Below are positions 15,032-21,510 of a stretch of 21,510 nt of DNA, in pieces. A program made the translations under genes and the position numbers. Every line of letters begins with the position of its first letter. Position 1 is the first letter of the stretch. Origin of the DNA: Armatimonadota bacterium (GTDB lineage: Bacteria > Armatimonadota > UBA5829); the NCBI GenBank assembly GCA_023474015.1, contig JAMCYN010000093.1, forward strand, positions 1-21,510, written 5' to 3'. The notes beneath the pieces are model-generated. The model saw only the letters and a list, made by a program, of their open reading frames with translations, did no database searches and was not told the origin of the DNA.

Positions 15032-16240
15032 TTAGGGTTGCATCTTGCGGAGCATTTCACGCGGAGGCAACTTGATCGTCTGGCCAATGGATAGGGTACT
15101 GCGCACGCCGATCCTATTGTATTTAGCCAGCGCCGGTGCCAGCGAGCCGTCGCCGTAGGTCTGGCTGCACAGTCCCCACAGGCTCTCCCCGCCGGAGATC
15201 GTCACGATGATGTCCGTTTCGGTGGAGGCGAGGGGCTTGGCACGTACAACCGGCGCCGGATGCTCCTCAGGCGCGGCCACGGGATGGACGAGCCTTGGAA
15301 TCGCGAAGAACAGCCCGACAGCCAGCGCAACACACCCCGCCACGCCGGCAAGCCAACTCCAACATATCCGCCCCGGCTTCCAACGTGACTCAGGATGGCG
15401 GATATCCTCGGGCATACAGACCAGTCCGAAGCTGGGGCAGAGGCCGATACTGCCGTCGTGCCAACAGAAGAACCCGTCCCGACCAACTGTCGGGTCCAAT
15501 ACGTAGGCCACCATGTTCTGGTTGGAGAAGAAATGCCGGTGGATGAAGACGTCGGATTCGGACATGAACACGCCCCACCCCGCGTGCGTGTGAAACCAGC
15601 CCACCACGCCCAGTTCGGGATACTCGCGATCACGAACCAACAGTGCGGACTCCCACGCATGCAGAGTCATTTTCACGCTAGTACGGGTCCCGACAGCCTT
15701 TGTGGCAGGGGCAATTGCGGTAATATGTGTCACCCGCTCGCCGTGCTCATCGCCGATCTCGCCCAACAGCAGCCCGGCGCACTCGATGTTTGGGTTTCCG
15801 CACGCGAACACTCCGATTTCCCGGTGGACCGACGCGTCCATTCTCACGTCGAACCTGCGCCGAATATCGACAAACTCATCCGGAGGGTCGATTTCGATGG
15901 CTTTGATGCTGCTGAGCATCGTCCTTTGCCGAGGTGATGCGGGGGAGGCGAGGGCTGGGGTCTCTGTAGAATCACTCCCGGCCACCAGCACTGGGACCAG
16001 CCGCAGCACTATGGGCTTTGAGGGATTCAGTTCGGCAAAATCTGAGTCGGGATCAAGCAAGTCCCCACCCTTGACAATGAAGCCGTAGTCGAGGGGACAG
16101 TTGTCGGGGCCGACAACCGGAAATTGCAGCATATCAGCCAGACGCAGTGCAAGTGATGATAGCTGCTCATCGTCCGGCAGCAGACACTCATACATCCGCG
16201 AATCCAGGGCGTCCGTAACCGTTGCGGCAATCTCTCCCAT
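15032..16240 (-). CDS. Ubiquitin-like / JAMM (MPN+) metalloprotease / TM / LysM fusion protein
   Basis: 402 residues. Residues 1-86 look like a beta-grasp ubiquitin-like domain of YukD/EsaB type (ECLLPDDEQLSSLALRLADML, GFIVKGGDLLDPDSDF, VLRLVPVLV), with no terminal Gly-Gly. About 130-285 is a JAB/MPN domain with an intact JAMM zinc site: E153 in ECAGLLLG, then H217-x-H219-x7-S227-x2-D230 (GWFHTHAGWGVFMSESD). One membrane helix follows at about 295-315, with basic residues before it, predicting the N-terminal part inside. Residues about 344-393 form a LysM domain (GESLWGLCSQTYGDGSLAPA ... LSIGQTIKLPP), predicted periplasmic and peptidoglycan-binding. The ATG at 16238-16240 has AGGAGG 9 nt upstream, and the promoter at 16300-16328 excludes the longer frame to 16297. 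JAMM enzymes cleave isopeptide or C-terminal tails of ubiquitin-like proteins; the target here is unknown. No E1- or E2-like gene is in the window. Confidence 0.87.
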   Translation of the reverse strand: MGEIAATVTDALDSRMYECLLPDDEQLSSLALRLADMLQFPVVGPDNCPLDYGFIVKGGDLLDPDSDFAELNPSKPIVLRLVPVLVAGSDSTETPALASPASPRQRTMLSSIKAIEIDPPDEFVDIRRRFDVRMDASVHREIGVFACGNPNIECAGLLLGEIGDEHGERVTHITAIAPATKAVGTRTSVKMTLHAWESALLVRDREYPELGVVGWFHTHAGWGVFMSESDVFIHRHFFSNQNMVAYVLDPTVGRDGFFCWHDGSIGLCPSFGLVCMPEDIRHPESRWKPGRICWSWLAGVAGCVALAVGLFFAIPRLVHPVAAPEEHPAPVVRAKPLASTETDIIVTISGGESLWGLCSQTYGDGSLAPALAKYNRIGVRSTLSIGQTIKLPPREMLRKMQP

Positions 16241-16299
16241 CCGTCGGTACCTCCTGTCCCCACCCCGTGGCCAATACGGAGCCTGCCGAGCTAGCACAT

Positions 16300-16328
16300 T
16301 TTATACAGCATTTCGGCTCAATTGTCAA
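16300..16328 (-). promoter_or_regulatory. Strong sigma70 promoter of the Ubl-JAMM-LysM gene
   Basis: On the minus strand TTGACA (16323-16328) and TATAAA (16300-16305) are spaced 17 bp. The predicted start of transcription, near 16293, lies about 53 nt before the ATG. Confidence 0.8.
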
Positions 16329-16349
16329 GGACCCGATATGCTCGGCTAG

Positions 16350-16378
16350 TTGACACCCCGCAGCCGGGGTCGTATAAT
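16350..16378 (+). promoter_or_regulatory. Consensus sigma70 promoter of the small beta-barrel gene
   Basis: Perfect TTGACA (16350-16355) and TATAAT (16373-16378) with a 17-bp spacer. The spacer holds a dyad, CCCCG-CAGC-CGGGG (16356-16369). The leader to the ATG at 16413 is about 28 nt. Confidence 0.88.
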
Positions 16379-16412
16379 CTTCTCGTTGGGTCTGCTTCTT
16401 GGAGGTTGTAAA

Positions 16413-17015
16413 ATGAGATCACGGCTGTTCACGGCCATACTGGCCATAGTTTTCATCGCCATCCTAAGTTCCGCGACATTCGCCCAGTATGAAGACAGGG
16501 AAAGAGGGCGTTTCGGGATTAGATTTATCGATTTCCGCCCGTCAAATTCCGTACTAAAGAGCGTCAACGCCAACTGGATCGGGCCGTCTCTGGACTACAA
16601 CCTGTTCTTTGACAAGCTCGACCGTCCGACGTGGGTCATCTCTTTGGGTTGGCTCAGCGAAAGCAGCGGAAGCGGCTCCGGTAGGTACGTTCCCGTGACG
16701 GCGACGTATCTCAAACATCTGAGCGACGTAGAGGGCAAGGGCTTTTACATAGGGGCCGGCGCCGGGGTGTACTACAACAAGGTCGACACGTCGATTGAAG
16801 AGACCATCATAGTAGGCGGCCAGTCCCAGAGGGTCGCGTTCGCCACGTCCGGAAGCCAAAACAAGTTCGGCGTGAACCTCCTCGGGGGTTACGAGTTCGG
16901 GGCCTGGTATGCGGAACTCCGTTACGACAAGATGGGCAAACTCTCCATGTCCCGAGGCCCGGGCATCGACTTCAGCGGGCTTACGCTCTCGTTCGGAACC
17001 CGAATGGCGTTCTAA
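16413..17015 (+). CDS. Small outer-membrane beta-barrel protein
   Basis: 200 residues. The ATG at 16413 is chosen because GGAGG (16401-16405) lies 7 nt upstream and a signal peptide begins there (MRSRLFTAILAIVFIAILSS, cleavage near ATFA/Q25); the longer open frame from 16350 starts inside the -35 element. The mature part has alternating amphipathic strands with turn-like gaps (WVISLGWLSE, RYVPVTATYLKHL, GFYIGAGAGVYYN, FGVNLLGGYEFGAWYAELRY) and ends in a strand with terminal Phe (LTLSFGTRMAF), the usual signal for the BAM insertase. It resembles OmpX/OmpA-barrel-type 8-stranded proteins, but no named family is recognised. It is divergently transcribed from the Ubl-JAMM-LysM gene with both -35 boxes 21 bp apart, so the two may share regulation. 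Confidence 0.82.
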   Translation: MRSRLFTAILAIVFIAILSSATFAQYEDRERGRFGIRFIDFRPSNSVLKSVNANWIGPSLDYNLFFDKLDRPTWVISLGWLSESSGSGSGRYVPVTATYLKHLSDVEGKGFYIGAGAGVYYNKVDTSIEETIIVGGQSQRVAFATSGSQNKFGVNLLGGYEFGAWYAELRYDKMGKLSMSRGPGIDFSGLTLSFGTRMAF

Positions 17016-17032
17016 CGGCTGCCTGCCTAGAA

Positions 17033-17062
17033 TTGACCGTGCACCACGCTGGGTGGTATACT
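17033..17062 (+). promoter_or_regulatory. Sigma70 promoter of tRNA-Arg
   Basis: TTGACC (17033-17038) and TATACT (17057-17062), spacer 18 bp, 14 nt before the mature tRNA. The spacer contains a short dyad, CCAC (17044-17047) and GTGG (17053-17056). It may also serve hisJ by read-through. Confidence 0.75.
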
Positions 17063-17076
17063 GATTAAGCCGAAAC

Positions 17077-17153
17077 GCGCCTGTAGCTCAGTGGATTAGA
17101 GCATCTGACTTCGGATCAGAGGGTCGGGGGTTCGAGTCCCTCCAGGCGCGCCA
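17077..17153 (+). tRNA. tRNA-Arg (anticodon TCG)
   Basis: 77 nt including encoded CCA (17151-17153). The acceptor stem pairs GCGCCTG (17077-17083) with CAGGCGC (17143-17149), with discriminator G. The anticodon arm is TCTGA-CTTCGGA-TCAGA with TCG at 17111-17113, which reads CGA arginine codons. The T loop TTCGAGT is present. hisJ begins 21 nt after the CCA. Confidence 0.96.
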
Positions 17154-17174
17154 ACTTTGTACGGGGGTCTGCCG

Positions 17175-17972
17175 GTGCTCGTCTCCTATCACGTCCATTC
17201 CAATCTCTCAGACGGGAAATACCCTATCCGGGACATCGTTCGGGCCGGGGTCGATCAGGGTCTTGACGAGCTCGGCATCTCCGACCACTACGTGCTTCTG
17301 CCCAGCGACAGAATCGTCGATTGGAGCATGCCGCCCTCCGGCCTGCCCGCATACATCGATGAAATCCGCGCCGCCGCCGAGGAAGCCAGTGCCAAGATGA
17401 CCGTCCGGTTTGGGATCGAGGCGGATTTTATTCCCGACACTATCGAGGACCTGCGCGGCATGCTCGCCGAGTTTCCGTTCGACTATGTAATCGGCTCCGT
17501 GCACTACGTGGATGGGTTTCTGGTGGATGCGGACCCGAAGCACTGGGAGCGGATTTCCGAGGCCGAGCGCAACGATGTCATTCGAGGCTACTGGTCGCGA
17601 ATCGCAGACATGGCCGCCACCCGCCTCTTCGACTTCGTGGGCCACCTGGATTTATGCAAGAAGTTCGGCTACGCGCCGAGCATCGATGTGTCGGATGATA
17701 TTGTGGCCGCTCTCGATGCCCTGGCGCGGTCGAGGATGGCGGTGGAGGTCAATACTGCCGGCTGGCATGTGCCCGCGCGAGAGGTCTACCCCTCACCGAT
17801 GATCCTCAAGAGCTGCTTCAGGCGAGGCATCCCCGCATTGGTCACCGCCGACGCCCACGACGTCGCTTTCCTCACGCGTGACTTCGACAGAGGCAAACAG
17901 CTTCTCCGCAGCGTTGGTTACACCGAGACTGCTGTGTACGCGGGCAGGCAGAGAGCTATGATCCCACTCTGA
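17175..17972 (+). CDS. hisJ: Histidinol-phosphatase, PHP/HisJ family
   Basis: A PHP-fold metallophosphatase of 265 residues, close to Bacillus HisJ (268), predicted to convert histidinol phosphate to histidinol, the penultimate step of histidine synthesis. Metal-ligand motifs are in order: HVHS (H6, H8), SDHY (D37, H38), GIEADF (E82), GSVHYVDG (H110), GHLDL (H157, D159) and TADAHD (D226, H228). The GTG at 17175 is preferred, with GGGGG (17163-17167) 7 nt upstream; a TTG at 17157 directly after the tRNA is possible but lacks a ribosome binding site. No other his gene is close. PHP proteins are often misassigned, so another small phosphoester substrate is possible. It converges on the HD-GYP gene with 5 bp between stops. 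Confidence 0.86.
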   Translation: MLVSYHVHSNLSDGKYPIRDIVRAGVDQGLDELGISDHYVLLPSDRIVDWSMPPSGLPAYIDEIRAAAEEASAKMTVRFGIEADFIPDTIEDLRGMLAEFPFDYVIGSVHYVDGFLVDADPKHWERISEAERNDVIRGYWSRIADMAATRLFDFVGHLDLCKKFGYAPSIDVSDDIVAALDALARSRMAVEVNTAGWHVPAREVYPSPMILKSCFRRGIPALVTADAHDVAFLTRDFDRGKQLLRSVGYTETAVYAGRQRAMIPL

Positions 17973-17977
17973 GACGA

Positions 17978-19213
17978 TCAGGCGGCAGCCTTCATATCGA
18001 CGGTAAGCTCCCCGTTCTCGAAAGCCATCACCATCGCCTCGGCTATCGCTGGGTCGAACTGCGTCCCCGCACCCTGCCCCACGCGAAGAACGGCGGCCTT
18101 GGGCGAGAGCAGGCGGTAGTCCTTGGACTTCACCATCGCGTCGAACGCATCCACCGCGCTCAGGATTCGCGAGATCAATGGGATGCTGTCGCCAGAGAGC
18201 TTGTCTGGGTAGCCACGGCCGTCGTAGCGCTCGTGGTCGTGACCGGCCATATTCCCCAACTCTACCATCTCGGGGCAGTCCGGCAGACAGCCCAGGATTC
18301 GGATAGTCATGGCGGCGTGTTTGCGCACGATGTTCAACTGCTTGTCGCTCAGCCGACCCGTCTGGCAAATAATGTATGTGGGGATGCCCAACCTGCCGCA
18401 GTCGTGCACAAGCCCCGCTCGATACGCGCAGTGAGCTTCCCGGTCGGGAAGCCCCATGAACCCGGCCAACTGCTTGGCATATCTCGCGGTCCTGAACGAG
18501 TGCCCGGCGGTCGATGGGTCCTTCAGGTCCACCAGGGCGGCGAATACGTGCAAGACGCGCTCCACACCTTCCTCGCCCTCCAACTCAGCGGGCACTCCAA
18601 GTTCCTCTATCTTGCTCGATATCAACTTGGACAGCGCGAACCTATCCCTCAGCGAATGGTAGAGCCCGGCGTTGACGGTGGTTTTCAAGAATGAGGCCCA
18701 AAGGTCCTTCGACCATGCGTAGCCGGTCAGTCGGGCCAGGGACTGGAGACAAGCGGAGAGGTTCGCGCCCTGCAGGAAGCAGCCACCCGCGCTCACGCTA
18801 TCGGCGATTCTCAGTATCCGGCTTCCGAGCGGTATGTCATCACCTGCAAGACCGTCCGGATAGCCGTTGCCGTCCCACCACTCGTGATGCGAACGCACAT
18901 ATCGGGCCGCCGCGTTCATACCGGGGAGCCAGTGCAATACACCCTCACCGCGCTGAGGATGCCCGACTATTTCCGGGTCATCGAGCTGCTTGCGGAGGGT
19001 ATCGTAGTGCGTTATGTGAAACGCCGCGCCGACCGCGCCCGTATCCTGAAGAAGACCCGCATAGAATACGTCCCTGCGAATGTCCGGTGACACCACCGAC
19101 GCGATCTCATCCGCCAGTAATGCGACCCGCCAGGAATGGTAGTGACACCCTTCGGGAATGATATCCGTCATGTAGGATATCGAAGCTAGAAGCTGACCGG
19201 GACCCATATCCAA
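17978..19213 (-). CDS. Tandem HD-GYP domain protein
   Basis: 411 residues with two HD-GYP-like halves and no sensor, receiver or membrane segment. The C-terminal half (about 220-400) has H238 in GHSFRTARYAKQLA, HDCGRLG at 270-276 (canonical HDIGKLG, so the Lys is replaced by R274), then GHDHERYDGRGYPDKLSGD with GYP at 334-336. The N-terminal half (about 15-145) repeats the layout, with GNGYPDGLAGDDIPLGSRILRIADSV, but its HD pair is QD (Q56-D57), suggesting loss of metal binding. HD-GYP proteins degrade cyclic di-GMP or related dinucleotides; whether this one is active is uncertain given K to R. The TTG at 19211-19213 is chosen because AGGAG is 7 nt upstream; an ATG two codons later is the alternative. 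It lies downstream of groEL on the same strand but behind groEL's terminator. Confidence 0.88.
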   Translation of the reverse strand: MDMGPGQLLASISYMTDIIPEGCHYHSWRVALLADEIASVVSPDIRRDVFYAGLLQDTGAVGAAFHITHYDTLRKQLDDPEIVGHPQRGEGVLHWLPGMNAAARYVRSHHEWWDGNGYPDGLAGDDIPLGSRILRIADSVSAGGCFLQGANLSACLQSLARLTGYAWSKDLWASFLKTTVNAGLYHSLRDRFALSKLISSKIEELGVPAELEGEEGVERVLHVFAALVDLKDPSTAGHSFRTARYAKQLAGFMGLPDREAHCAYRAGLVHDCGRLGIPTYIICQTGRLSDKQLNIVRKHAAMTIRILGCLPDCPEMVELGNMAGHDHERYDGRGYPDKLSGDSIPLISRILSAVDAFDAMVKSKDYRLLSPKAAVLRVGQGAGTQFDPAIAEAMVMAFENGELTVDMKAAA

Positions 19214-19280
19214 TGCTGTACTCCTGTTAATGCTTGGCAGTTAGTTATTCCATATTGAGGGTCCATTATTCGGCACAAAC

Positions 19281-19320
19281 AAGAAAAGCGCCCGCTCGAA
19301 CCAACGCGTCGAGCGGGCGC
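19281..19320 (-). terminator. Rho-independent terminator of groES-groEL
   Basis: A perfect 12-bp stem, GCGCCCGCTCGA (19288-19299) with TCGAGCGGGCGC (19309-19320), has a 9-base loop and is followed on the minus strand by TTTTCTT. It lies 27 bp after the groEL stop. Confidence 0.92.
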
Positions 19321-19346
19321 ACTTTCTTACTTAATAGAAACCGGAG

Positions 19347-21277
<1,931 letters not shown>

Positions 21278-21320
21278 ACCTATCTGTCACCTCCTGCGTG
21301 TAATTGATGGTACATTCAAA

Positions 21321-21347
21321 TTAGCACTCATACTCTCTGAGTGCCAA
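21321..21347 (-). promoter_or_regulatory. CIRCE operator (HrcA binding site)
   Basis: TTAGCACTC (21321-21329), nine bases, then GAGTGCCAA (21339-21347). This matches the CIRCE consensus TTAGCACTC-N9-GAGTGCTAA except for one base. It sits between the -10 box and groES, where HrcA binding would block transcription until heat stress. Confidence 0.95.
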
Positions 21348-21350
21348 CAT

Positions 21351-21379
21351 ATTGTAGTAGAGGGGGAAACGGTTGTCAA
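21351..21379 (-). promoter_or_regulatory. Sigma70 promoter of groES-groEL
   Basis: On the minus strand TTGACA (21374-21379) and TACAAT (21351-21356) are spaced 17 bp, and the predicted transcription start falls at the edge of the CIRCE element. Confidence 0.88.
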
Positions 21380-21407
21380 GGGGCAGGAGCATCGTTTGTA
21401 GGGGCGC

Positions 21408-21510
21408 CTAAGGTGGTTCTTCGATGGCTTTGAGCTTTTGAAGCATCAGGTCTAGGTTGTCACCCCAAGTTGCGGAATGTTTTGCGACGATTTCTATGAG
21501 CTTGGATGGG
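21408..21510 (-). CDS. C-terminal end of an unidentified protein (partial)
   Basis: A minus-strand frame enters from the right edge and stops at a TAG (21408-21410). The 33 residues seen include KLIEIVAKHSATWGDN and LMLQKLKAIEEPP, an amphipathic helical composition with coding-like codon choice. No family can be named from so little. It lies upstream of groES on the same strand, separated from its promoter by about 30 bp. The frame could be fortuitous, because only 34 codons are visible. Confidence 0.4.
   Translation of the reverse strand, partial: PSKLIEIVAKHSATWGDNLDLMLQKLKAIEEPP

Overview
The window looks like a piece of a diderm bacterial chromosome of fairly high GC. Evidence for two membranes is a pair of predicted outer-membrane beta-barrel genes with Sec signal peptides. 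Housekeeping genes (groES-groEL with a CIRCE operator, metF, a TrpB2-type tryptophan synthase beta chain, a HisJ-type phosphatase and two tRNAs) lie beside accessory genes: a YD-repeat/Rhs protein, a PA14 protein and an insertion-sequence end. TTG or GTG starts are inferred for at least four genes. The PA14/Rhs proteins, solitary TrpB2 and HD-GYP gene would fit Armatimonadota or a neighbouring phylum, but this is an inference and no gene here fixes the taxonomy.

Layout. 1-206: end of an insertion sequence with the 5' part of its transposase gene. 207-8528 (minus): a three-gene operon-like block encoding a TPR-type protein, a secreted PA14 protein and a 1651-residue Rhs protein. The Rhs C-terminus looks like a toxin module, and a short ORF just after it, cut off by the insertion sequence, may be a broken immunity gene. 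8529-9095: non-coding. 9096-10421: trpB2, followed by three packed hairpins. 10627-10712: tRNA-Leu(GAG). 10723-11604 (minus): metF. 11747-11920: a nested inverted-repeat element. 12098-13111 (minus): beta-barrel protein, divergent from an SDR oxidoreductase (13218-13955), which overlaps tail-to-tail with an inositol-monophosphatase-family gene (13931-14725, minus). 14726-15031: hairpin and short-repeat region. 15032-16240 (minus): a ubiquitin-like/JAMM/TM/LysM fusion, divergent from a small beta-barrel gene (16413-17015). 17077-17153: tRNA-Arg(TCG), then hisJ (17175-17972). 17978-19213 (minus): tandem HD-GYP protein. 19281-20975: terminator and groEL; 20993-21277: groES; then its promoter/CIRCE and the tail of another minus-strand gene at the right edge.

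The most unusual items are (i) the predicted cytosolic ubiquitin-like plus JAMM metalloprotease protein tethered to a periplasmic LysM domain, expressed back-to-back with an outer-membrane barrel from two near-consensus promoters, and (ii) the TPR/PA14/Rhs locus whose candidate immunity gene appears interrupted by a mobile element. Most other genes are self-contained units with their own promoters, so little pathway-level cooperation can be read from this window beyond groES-groEL and the Rhs block.
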